A stretch of 64,000 nucleotides of DNA from Hymenobacter piscis (GTDB lineage Bacteria > Bacteroidota > Bacteroidia > Cytophagales > Hymenobacteraceae): the NCBI RefSeq assembly GCF_018760735.1, contig NZ_JAHHZN010000011.1, positions 1-64,000 on the forward strand. Reading direction: 5' to 3'. Position numbers and translations under genes: made by a program. How positions within the stretch are numbered: position 1 is the stretch's first letter; every line of letters begins with the position of its first letter. Positions 57,651-64,000 of this stretch are shown here, one piece after another. The notes under the pieces are model-generated. The model had not been told where the DNA came from. It made no database searches and saw only the letters and a list, made by a program, of their open reading frames with translations.

Positions 57651-59549
57651 ATGCGGCGCTTCGTGCTTCTTGTATTGCTGCTGAGCAGTTTTCTCAGCAC
57701 CGTGCCTGCCCACGCAGCCCCGGTGCCGGAACTGCGCAGGCAATTGCGGACCCAGCTCCCTGATACCACCCGCTTACGGCTACTCAATGCGCTCTGCTAC
57801 GAGCTTCACGACAACGCCCCCACCCAGGCCTTGCCCTACGGGGAGCAAAGCATTGCCCTGGCCCGTCGGCTGCAGGATCAGAATGCTTTACTGCGCGGCC
57901 TGCTGACCCTGGCCAGCTGCTACGCCAACCTCGCCGACGGCCCCCACGCCCTGCAGTTGCAGCAGGAAGCCCTGCTACTGGCCCGGCAGCTGCGCTCCAA
58001 CGATGGCCTGGTGCGCAGCTACGCGGGCATGGGCGGCGTGTACCACGAACGCAACGACACCACGGCCGCTCTGCGCAATTACCGCCGGGCACTGGCTTAC
58101 GCGTACCGGCCGGGGGTTAAAAGCCGCAGCCAGCTTATGCTGTTCGGCAACCTGGGCAACCTGTACTTCTACATGCAGGATTACGATAAGGGCCTGCTCT
58201 TCACGCGGCGCGCCCTGCAGCTGGCCCGGCGCAACGGCGACGTAGCCGGTGAATCCTTGTACCTGGCCGACCTGGGCTCATTTTATTTGCAGCTCGACCA
58301 GCTCAGCACCGCCGAAGGGCTGCTGCGCAAGGCCGTGAGCCTGGTGCAGCCCCTGCAAAACCACCGCTTCGAGGCGGGCCACCTGGAGCTGCTGGCCACG
58401 GCGCTGCTGCTGCGCAACGAACTGGATGAGGCAGAGGAGCTGACGTTGCGGGCCCTGCACCTGGCCCGCCGCATCGATTACAAGGAACGGGTGCTCGACG
58501 CGTATAACCTGCTGGGCGAAATCAGCGCCAGCCGCCGGGATTTTGAGCAGGCCTACGCCTGGCAGAACCGGTTCCGGGACCTCAACGACAGCCTCAACAG
58601 CCGCTCCCGCCTGCAAACCCTGATGGCCCTGCAGACCCGCTACGAAACGGCCGATAAGGAGCACCAGATCCGGCGCCTCACCGACCGCGAAGTAGTTATG
58701 CAGGAACGTAACCGGGCCCTGCTGGGCGGGGTTGGGGCGCTGCTGCTGGGTCTGGGCGGCATGGCCTTCCTCTACGCCAAGCTGCGCCGCAGTCGCGAGG
58801 CCCTGGCTCTCAACCACCAGGCCCTCGGCGAAGCCACCCAGGAGCTCCGCCAGCTTTCGGCCTCCAAAGACCGCCTGTACGCCATCATCGCCCATGATTT
58901 GCGCGGCCCCGTTACGTCCTTTGCCAGCGTCACGGAGCTGATTGGCTTCTACCTCAAGCAGGGCGATGAGGCCGGGCTGCGCCGCCTGCCGGAGCTGGTG
59001 CGGCAGTCGGCCCAGCAGCTCAACCACCTGCTCGATAACCTGCTGAACTGGGCCGTGAGCCAGACCGGGGAGCTGGCCTTCCACCCGCAGGCTCTGCTGG
59101 TAGCGGAACTCTGCGACGAAATTGTGCACCTGTACGCCAACGCCGCCGAAGCCAAGCAGATTACCCTCGACCTGCACTGCCCCCTGACGCTCACCGTCTG
59201 GGCCGATGCGCACATGACCCAGACCATCCTGCGCAACCTGGTTGGCAACGCCCTCAAGTTCACGCCTCCCGGGGGCACCATCCGGCTGCTGGCCGAACCG
59301 GCTGCCGGCAATACGGTGGCCCTGAGCGTGCAGGACAGCGGCCAGGGCATGGAACCGACCCAGATAGCAGCCCTGCTTTCCTCGGAGATGCCGCCCCTGC
59401 GGGGGCCACGCTCGGGCACCGGCCTGGGGCTGCTGCTCTGCCGGGCCTTCGTGAGTCGCCAGTCCGGCACGCTCCGCATCGAGAGCACACCCGCCCAGGG
59501 CACCACTGTGCGCGTATACCTGCCTGCCGCTACGGTGAGTAGTGAGTAG
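57651..59549 (+). CDS. TPR-containing sensor histidine kinase
   Basis: A 632-residue kinase. Signal peptide (MRRFVLLVLLLSSFLSTVPAHA), then a periplasmic TPR region (about residues 30-330), a membrane helix near residues 360-380 (LLGGVGALLLGLGGMAFLYA), the phosphoacceptor domain with IIAHDLRGPVTSF, and the ATPase with NLVGNALKFTPPGG, SVQDSGQGM and GTGLGLLL. No response regulator is next to it. The C-terminal TVSSE and stop codon come from a 7-nt tandem repeat (59535-59561). Confidence 0.93.
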   Translation: MRRFVLLVLLLSSFLSTVPAHAAPVPELRRQLRTQLPDTTRLRLLNALCYELHDNAPTQALPYGEQSIALARRLQDQNALLRGLLTLASCYANLADGPHALQLQQEALLLARQLRSNDGLVRSYAGMGGVYHERNDTTAALRNYRRALAYAYRPGVKSRSQLMLFGNLGNLYFYMQDYDKGLLFTRRALQLARRNGDVAGESLYLADLGSFYLQLDQLSTAEGLLRKAVSLVQPLQNHRFEAGHLELLATALLLRNELDEAEELTLRALHLARRIDYKERVLDAYNLLGEISASRRDFEQAYAWQNRFRDLNDSLNSRSRLQTLMALQTRYETADKEHQIRRLTDREVVMQERNRALLGGVGALLLGLGGMAFLYAKLRRSREALALNHQALGEATQELRQLSASKDRLYAIIAHDLRGPVTSFASVTELIGFYLKQGDEAGLRRLPELVRQSAQQLNHLLDNLLNWAVSQTGELAFHPQALLVAELCDEIVHLYANAAEAKQITLDLHCPLTLTVWADAHMTQTILRNLVGNALKFTPPGGTIRLLAEPAAGNTVALSVQDSGQGMEPTQIAALLSSEMPPLRGPRSGTGLGLLLCRAFVSRQSGTLRIESTPAQGTTVRVYLPAATVSSE

Positions 59550-59561
59550 TGAGTAGTGAGT
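59535..59561 (+). repeat. GTGAGTA tandem repeat overlapping the end of the histidine kinase gene
   Basis: Nearly four perfect copies of GTGAGTA (59535-59561). The kinase stop codon (59547-59549) is within the second copy. The same word occurs as the flank of the four-helix-bundle element (10411-10432). No inverted arm is seen on the other side here. Confidence 0.85.
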
Positions 59562-59596
59562 GCATACGGGTTTCGGGCGCTCCGGCGGGGTTTCCT

Positions 59597-59604
59597 TACT
59601 TTTG
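59597..59604 (+). promoter_or_regulatory. -7 promoter box directly before the alpha/beta hydrolase gene
   Basis: An exact TANNTTTG box (TACTTTTG) ends 7 nt before the ATG at 59612, so the transcript would have almost no leader. The -33 element is not clear. Confidence 0.45.
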
Positions 59605-59611
59605 TGCCACT

Positions 59612-60391
59612 ATGCTGCAACTACACTTCCGCGAAATGGGCCAAGGCGCCCCGCTCGTTATTCTGCACGGCCTGTTCGGAACCCTGGACAACTGGCAGAC
59701 CCTGGCCCGGCGCTGGGCCGAGGCCGGCCACCGCGTGCTGCTGGTGGATCTGCGCAACCACGGCCGCTCGCCCCACTCCCCGGACCACTCCTACGACCTG
59801 ATGGCCGAAGACGTGCGCGGCCTCTTCGACCAGCTCCAGCTCGGCCCCGATACCACCGTGCTGGGCCACAGCATGGGCGGCAAAGTAGCCATGCGCTTCG
59901 CCCTCGATTACCCGGCCCGCCTCGCCAGGCTGGTGGTGGTCGATATTGCCCCGCGCCTCTCCGACATGCGCCACCAGGACCAAATCCTGGCCGGCCTGAA
60001 CGCCGTGGATTTCACCCAGTGCGCCAACCGCCAGGACGCCGACGATGCCCTCGCCCGCCATATCTCCAGCTTCGGGGTGCGGCAGTTCCTGCTCAAAAAC
60101 CTCTACCGCCAGGACGACAACACGTTTGCCTGGCGCGTGAACCTGCCCGTACTCACGGCCGAAATGCTGAATATCGGTGAGGAAATCACCGGCGAATCAC
60201 CCTTCCTCAAGCCGGCTCTGTTCATCCGCGGCGGCACCTCCGACTACATCAGTTCCGAGGACAAGCTCTACGGCATCCCGGCCCTGTTTCCTAACTCCCA
60301 GGTCGAAACCATCCTCGACGCCGGCCACTGGGTCCACGCCGAAAAGCCCGACGAGGTATTCGGGCTGGTGCAGGCGTTTGTGGGAGTGTAA
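59612..60391 (+). CDS. Alpha/beta hydrolase (YbfF-like)
   Basis: A 259-residue hydrolase. LHGLFGTLDNW forms the oxyanion loop, the nucleophile Ser is in VLGHSMGGKVAM near residue 95, the acid is the Asp of IRGGTSDYI and the base His is in DAGHWVHAEKP. Close to the YbfF esterase group by the VVDIAPRLSDMRHQDQILAGL pattern. Start 59612 (MLQLHFREMGQG); further upstream codons lie in the kinase and repeat. Substrate unknown. Confidence 0.9.
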   Translation: MLQLHFREMGQGAPLVILHGLFGTLDNWQTLARRWAEAGHRVLLVDLRNHGRSPHSPDHSYDLMAEDVRGLFDQLQLGPDTTVLGHSMGGKVAMRFALDYPARLARLVVVDIAPRLSDMRHQDQILAGLNAVDFTQCANRQDADDALARHISSFGVRQFLLKNLYRQDDNTFAWRVNLPVLTAEMLNIGEEITGESPFLKPALFIRGGTSDYISSEDKLYGIPALFPNSQVETILDAGHWVHAEKPDEVFGLVQAFVGV

Positions 60392-60405
60392 GAGCGTGTA
60401 AAGGG

Positions 60406-60480
60406 TTCGTCATGCTTTGACTGCGGCTCCGCCTTCGCTCAGCATGCCCGTCCCACTCATTCACTTATTCACTCATTGAC
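60406..60480. repeat. Two stacked repeats before the methyltransferase gene
   Basis: The stretch GTCATGCTTTGACTGCGGC, continuing CTCCGCCTTCGCTCAGCATG (60409-60448), is an inverted-repeat unit (CATGCT with AGCATG) of the dispersed CATGCTGAGCG kind. It is followed by ACTCATTCACTTATTCACTCATT words (60455-60477). Both end just before the ATG at 60486. Confidence 0.55.
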
Positions 60481-60485
60481 AACCC

Positions 60486-61193
60486 ATGCCCGGCACGCTT
60501 TACCTGATTCCGACTATTCTGGCCGATGACACGGCCGCGCAGGTGCTGCCGCCCCAGGTGGCGGAGCGGGTGGCGGCGCTGTCGTGCTTTCTGGTGGAGA
60601 ATGCCCGCACGGCCCGGCGTTTCATCAAGAGCGTGGCCCCGGCGCACGTTATCGAGCAGCTCAGCATCAGCGTTATTGACAAGGACAGTACCGAAGCCCA
60701 GGTGCAGGCGGCGCTGCAGCCCGTGCTCAAGGGCCAGGATGCGGGCGTGATTTCGGAGGCCGGCTGCCCCGGCATTGCCGACCCGGGGGCTGAGCTGGCC
60801 CGCCGGGCTCATCAGCTGGGCCTGCGGGTGGTGCCACTGGTGGGGCCATCGTCGCTGCTGCTGGCCCTCATGGCCTCGGGCCTGAACGGGCAGAGTTTCA
60901 CGTTTCACGGCTACCTACCCATTGAGCGCGGCCCGCGGGTGGCAGCCCTCAAGAAGCTGGAGCAGCAGGCCCTGCAACTGCACCAGACCCAGCTGTTCAT
61001 CGAAACGCCCTACCGCAACCTCCCACTCTTCGACGACCTGCTGGCCACGCTACACGCCGGCACCCGCCTCTGCGTGGCCGCCAGCCTCACGGCCCCCCAG
61101 GAGTTTGTGGTCACGGATACCGTCGCCGGCTGGAAAAAGCGTGCCCGCCCGGACATCCACAAGCAGCCGGCCGTGTTTCTGATTGGGCAGTAG
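60486..61193 (+). CDS. Tetrapyrrole-methylase-fold SAM methyltransferase (RsmI-like)
   Basis: A 235-residue methyltransferase of the fold of RsmI: LYLIPTIL at the start, CPGIADPGAELARRAHQLG and VVPLVGPSSLLLALMASGLNGQSFTFHGYLP in the middle, IETPYRNLPLFDDLL near residue 170. RsmI itself makes 2'-O-methylcytidine 1402 in 16S rRNA; this one lacks the RsmI helical C-terminal domain and may be a paralogue with another target. Confidence 0.8.
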   Translation: MPGTLYLIPTILADDTAAQVLPPQVAERVAALSCFLVENARTARRFIKSVAPAHVIEQLSISVIDKDSTEAQVQAALQPVLKGQDAGVISEAGCPGIADPGAELARRAHQLGLRVVPLVGPSSLLLALMASGLNGQSFTFHGYLPIERGPRVAALKKLEQQALQLHQTQLFIETPYRNLPLFDDLLATLHAGTRLCVAASLTAPQEFVVTDTVAGWKKRARPDIHKQPAVFLIGQ

Positions 61194-61263
61194 CATTTTG
61201 GGAAAGGGCGGATGTTCTTCGCTACGCTTTGAATGACGGCCTTTTTCCAGCTGCCCGGCCTTT

Positions 61264-63447
61264 CTACTTCATAAACTGGTACACCGCCAGGGAGGCGAAA
61301 TAGGCCAGCCCGGTCATGTACACGAGCTGCAGAATGGGCCACTTCCAACCCTTGGTTTCGCGGTAGGTGGCCGCCAGCGTGCTCATGCACTGCATGGCAA
61401 AAACGTAAAACACGAGCAGGGAAAACGCCCGCGCCGGCGTGAAAAACGGCTGGCCGTTAAGGTCTTTTTCGGCGGCCAGCTTCTGCTGCACGGTCTGCTC
61501 ATTGGCATCCTGGCCCACGCTGTAGATGGTGCTCATGGTGCCCACGAATACTTCCCGGGCGGCAAAGGAGGTGATAAGCGAAATACCGATTTTCCAGTCG
61601 AAGCCCAACGGGCGGATGGCCGGCTCCAGCACGTGGCCGACCACGCCGGCGTAAGAGTTTTCGAGGCGCTCGGAAGCTACCCGGGCCTGGGTTTGCTCGG
61701 GGTCCAGGCCCTGGGCGGCGGCCGTGGTGCGGGCCCGGGCTTCGGCGCGCTCCAGGCGGCCGGGCGGGCCGTAGGTGGCCAGCACCCACAGGATGATGGA
61801 AATGGCCAGAATCACCTTACCGGCCTGGAATACGAAGGCTTTCACCTTTTCCACTATGGTCAGGCCCACGTTTTTCCAGCGCGGCCAGCGGTACACCGGA
61901 AATTCCATGATAAAGTAGCTCCGCTCCCGGGTTTTAAGCAGCAGCTTCATGGCCCAGGCCGAGAAGATGGCCGCGAAAAAGCCCAGCAGGTACAGGCCCA
62001 TCAGGGCAAAGCCGCGCAGGTTGAAGATACCCAGCACCGGCTCGTCGGGCACCACCAGGCCAATGAGCACGGTGTACACCGGAATCCGGGCCGAGCACGA
62101 CATGAGCGGGGTCACGAAGATGGTGATGAGCCGGTCCTTGCGGTTTTCAATGGTGCGGGCGCTCATAATGGCCGGCACGGCGCAGGCCACGCCCGAAATC
62201 AGGGGCACGATGCTCTTGCCGTTGAGCCCGAAGCGCCGCATGATGCGGTCCATCATGAACGTGACGCGGGCCATGTAGCCGGTTTCCTCCAGCACCGCAA
62301 TAAAGGCGAAGAGCAAGGCAATCTGGGGGATGAAGATGAGCACCCCGCCCAGGCCCGCCAGCACGCCCTCGGTGAGCAGATTAATCAGCGGCCCGTCGAA
62401 ATTGGTCTGGATGAGGCCGTTGATCCAGGCTACGCCCTGGTCGATGAGCTCCATGGGGTAGCTGGCCCAGGCAAACACGGCCTGAAACATGAGAAATAGC
62501 ACCCCGAAGAAAATGCCGTAGCCCCATACTTTGTGGGTCAGCACCTTGTCGAGGCGGTTGCTGTAGGGCTCGTTTTTCTCGGTACGCGTCACCGTCACAC
62601 AGTTCAGCAGCACCTCGTTGATGCGGCCGTAGCGGGCAATGGTTTCCTGGGCCTGGCGGGCGGTGGGCTGAAAGTCGTACTGCTCGGTCAGCTCCTGAAT
62701 GTAGGCCCGGTCGTCGGGCGTCAGGAAGCTGATGTGGCGGTACTGGTGGGCGTAATGCAGCGCCAGGTAGTCGTTGTGCAGGTTGAAGTAGTACCGAATC
62801 TGCCGGATCATGGGCAGCAGCGCCTCCTCGGGCTCGTAGAAGCTGACCGTGGGCGCGCCCAGGGTCTGGGCCATCAGGATTTTGAGGGCCGTGATGCCCA
62901 CACCCTGGCGGGCGTTCATGGGCACCACCGGCACGCCCAGCTCCTGCTGCAGGGCCGCCACATCAATGTGCACGCCGTGCTGGTCGGCCACGTCCATCAT
63001 GTTCAGGGCCAGAATGGCGGGCAGGCCCATGTCGGCCAGCTGGGTGAACAGCAGCAGGTTGCGGCGCAGGTTGCTCGCGTCCACGGTCACCACCACGAAA
63101 TCGGGGTACTGGGCGCTGGTCTTGTCGTAGAACAGGTCGGTGATGACCTTCTCGTCGAGACTCTTGGGGTAGAGCGAGTAGGTGCCCGGCAGGTCAATGA
63201 TTTCGGCCCGCAACTGGGGCGTGAGCTGGCTGACGCCGGTTTTGCGGTCCACCGTCACGCCCGGAAAGTTGCCCACCTTCTGGTTGAGGCCGGTAAGCTG
63301 GTTGAACAGCGACGACTTGCCGGAGTTGGGGTTGCCCACCAGGGCAATGCGCGTGAGCGGGCCAGGGTGGCGCAGGGCGGCCGCTTCGAGGTGGGCGGCC
63401 GATGCGGCGACGCCGGCCCGGCCCGGTACTACTTGCCCACCGCTCAT
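61264..63447 (-). CDS. feoB: Ferrous iron transporter FeoB
   Basis: A 727-residue iron transporter. An N-terminal GTPase domain (VGNPNSGKSSLFNQL near residues 36-50, then FPGVTVDRKTG, DLPGTYSL and LNMMDVAD), a coiled linker, and about eight membrane helices with the gate motifs SGVACAVPAIMSARTIENRKDR and CSARIPVYTVLI. It takes up Fe(II). Preceded by feoA, which is 11 nt upstream. A longer N-terminal tail (MSGGQVVPGRAGV) precedes the GTPase domain. Confidence 0.96.
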   Translation of the reverse strand: MSGGQVVPGRAGVAASAAHLEAAALRHPGPLTRIALVGNPNSGKSSLFNQLTGLNQKVGNFPGVTVDRKTGVSQLTPQLRAEIIDLPGTYSLYPKSLDEKVITDLFYDKTSAQYPDFVVVTVDASNLRRNLLLFTQLADMGLPAILALNMMDVADQHGVHIDVAALQQELGVPVVPMNARQGVGITALKILMAQTLGAPTVSFYEPEEALLPMIRQIRYYFNLHNDYLALHYAHQYRHISFLTPDDRAYIQELTEQYDFQPTARQAQETIARYGRINEVLLNCVTVTRTEKNEPYSNRLDKVLTHKVWGYGIFFGVLFLMFQAVFAWASYPMELIDQGVAWINGLIQTNFDGPLINLLTEGVLAGLGGVLIFIPQIALLFAFIAVLEETGYMARVTFMMDRIMRRFGLNGKSIVPLISGVACAVPAIMSARTIENRKDRLITIFVTPLMSCSARIPVYTVLIGLVVPDEPVLGIFNLRGFALMGLYLLGFFAAIFSAWAMKLLLKTRERSYFIMEFPVYRWPRWKNVGLTIVEKVKAFVFQAGKVILAISIILWVLATYGPPGRLERAEARARTTAAAQGLDPEQTQARVASERLENSYAGVVGHVLEPAIRPLGFDWKIGISLITSFAAREVFVGTMSTIYSVGQDANEQTVQQKLAAEKDLNGQPFFTPARAFSLLVFYVFAMQCMSTLAATYRETKGWKWPILQLVYMTGLAYFASLAVYQFMK

Positions 63448-63458
63448 GTACTCAGAAA

Positions 63459-63725
63459 TTATTTCAGAAGAATAGTTGCCGCCTCACTCACCCGCAACGA
63501 CAACGTGTAATCGGCCATGTCGCCCACCACCAGGGTGATGGGGCAGCCCAGCGGGGCCCGGCTGTTAAGGCGCACCTGCGTACCCGGAATACAGCCCATT
63601 TCCAGCAGCTTCAGGGCCATTTCGGGGTCCTGGAGGCAGCAGATAGTGCCGGATTCTCCCAACTGGAGGTCTTTCACGCTGCGACGAATGGGCGGGGCGG
63701 AAGCAAGGGGTGAACGATCAGACAC
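63459..63725 (-). CDS. feoA: Ferrous iron transport accessory protein FeoA
   Basis: An 88-residue SH3-like protein that binds FeoB. Start is a GTG at 63725; LQLGESGTICCLQ, KLLEMGCIPGTQVRL, and PLGCPITLVVGDMADYTLSLRVSEA are typical. The promoter is a full match to the Bacteroidota consensus. Downstream is feoB. Confidence 0.93.
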   Translation of the reverse strand: MSDRSPLASAPPIRRSVKDLQLGESGTICCLQDPEMALKLLEMGCIPGTQVRLNSRAPLGCPITLVVGDMADYTLSLRVSEAATILLK

Positions 63726-63759
63726 GGGCGGGGGGAAAGCTATTTAGACTTACTACAAA

Positions 63760-63791
63760 CAAAGGTACCACCCTTTTATGTTTCGGCCAAA
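63760..63791 (-). promoter_or_regulatory. Promoter of feoAB
   Basis: On the minus strand TTTG (63791-63788), 20 nt spacer, TACCTTTG (63767-63760): a full consensus match. Start near 63753, 28 nt before the GTG. No clear Fur box is visible. Confidence 0.78.
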
Positions 63792-63890
63792 ATTGCCCCC
63801 CGGCGGACCGGCACGCCGGCACCGTTCTAAGTCCCTGAGCTATAAATATTCCCCAGTCGAATTGCATTACTGTAAATATTCTTAGAAGGC

Positions 63891-63923
63891 TTGCATTTAG
63901 TGCCCCATTTCCTCGTAATTTTG
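63891..63923 (+). promoter_or_regulatory. Promoter of the last, incomplete gene
   Basis: TTG at 63891-63893, 22 nt spacer and an exact TAATTTTG at 63916-63923, giving a start near 63930 and a leader of about 20 nt. Confidence 0.65.
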
Positions 63924-63949
63924 GCTGATAACACTAGTTTGATTAACCT

Positions 63950-64000
63950 ATGGTCCAACGCGTACTCTCCCTCCTTTTTGTGGCTCTGGCTCTGCCCTTG
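63950..64000 (+). CDS. Start of an exported protein (partial)
   Basis: ATG at 63950, MVQRVLSLLFVALALPL, the start of a signal peptide that runs off the right edge. It is divergent from feoAB and has a good promoter. The product cannot be identified. Confidence 0.7.
   Translation, partial: MVQRVLSLLFVALALPL

Noticed and set aside
59535..59561. CRISPR-like array
   Set aside because: The repeated unit is only 7 nt without spacers, so it is a simple tandem repeat. No other array-like pattern was seen in the window.

Overview
The window looks like a piece of a Bacteroidota chromosome, most likely Cytophagales and close to Hymenobacter. The signs are a GC-rich genome, the gliding lipoprotein GldD, an ExbB-ExbD-ExbD-TonB cluster with a PstS-like lipoprotein and a TPR protein, the uppS-bamA-ompH-ompH cluster with DUF6089 outer-membrane proteins, no usable Shine-Dalgarno sequences, and many TTTG-N(20-24)-TANNTTTG promoters (-33/-7). 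The taxon is inferred from gene content and promoter type; no database comparison was made. I see no rRNA, tRNA, CRISPR array, prophage or classical IS element.

Layout. 1-5.4 kb: end of an unknown gene, gldD, recG, a small exported protein and a secreted propeller-like protein. 5.4-15.9 kb: glutamate dehydrogenase, then a fatty-acid degradation block on the minus strand (acyl-CoA dehydrogenase, thiolase, a four-helix-bundle gene, bifunctional 3-hydroxyacyl-CoA dehydrogenase/hydratase, MarR regulator, fatty-acyl-CoA ligase). 16-19.6 kb: arginase-fold protein, cytochrome b5-like protein, murQ, a conserved acidic protein, a small lipoprotein. 19.7-30.5 kb: der, era, hemH, membrane proteins, cysteine desulfurase, glmM. 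30.6-38.8 kb: mazG and the Ton energy-transducing cluster. 38.9-53.8 kb: rluD, then a minus-strand envelope block (ompH x2, bamA, uppS, two DUF6089 proteins, nadK, a second Omp85 protein, a CBS protein), an alpha/beta hydrolase, a pabA/trpG-like glutaminase, cvpA and yqeY. 53.9-64 kb: pdxJ, mnmH-selD (selenium modification of tRNA), a TPR histidine kinase, an alpha/beta hydrolase, an RsmI-like methyltransferase, feoB-feoA and the start of an exported protein.

The most unusual content is between the genes. Many spacers are built from short words (for example AGCTATTGGC, GAGTAGT, TTGGTTGTT, TTAAAAATTAAAAGT, GGGTCTGGG, ATGAGTG) present in one orientation on one side and as the reverse complement on the other, so the spacer is a large imperfect palindrome. 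The word differs from spacer to spacer while the architecture is the same. In several cases an arm overlaps the neighbouring gene and supplies its stop codon (fadB-like, pdxJ, histidine kinase) or its N-terminus (cytochrome b5-like). One such palindrome encloses a four-helix-bundle (S23/IVS-type) gene inserted in the beta-oxidation cluster, the same arrangement as the intervening sequences of 23S rRNA genes. A second notable signal is a block of about 38 bp that is nearly identical upstream of marR and of the acyl-CoA dehydrogenase gene and looks like a promoter with a MarR operator.
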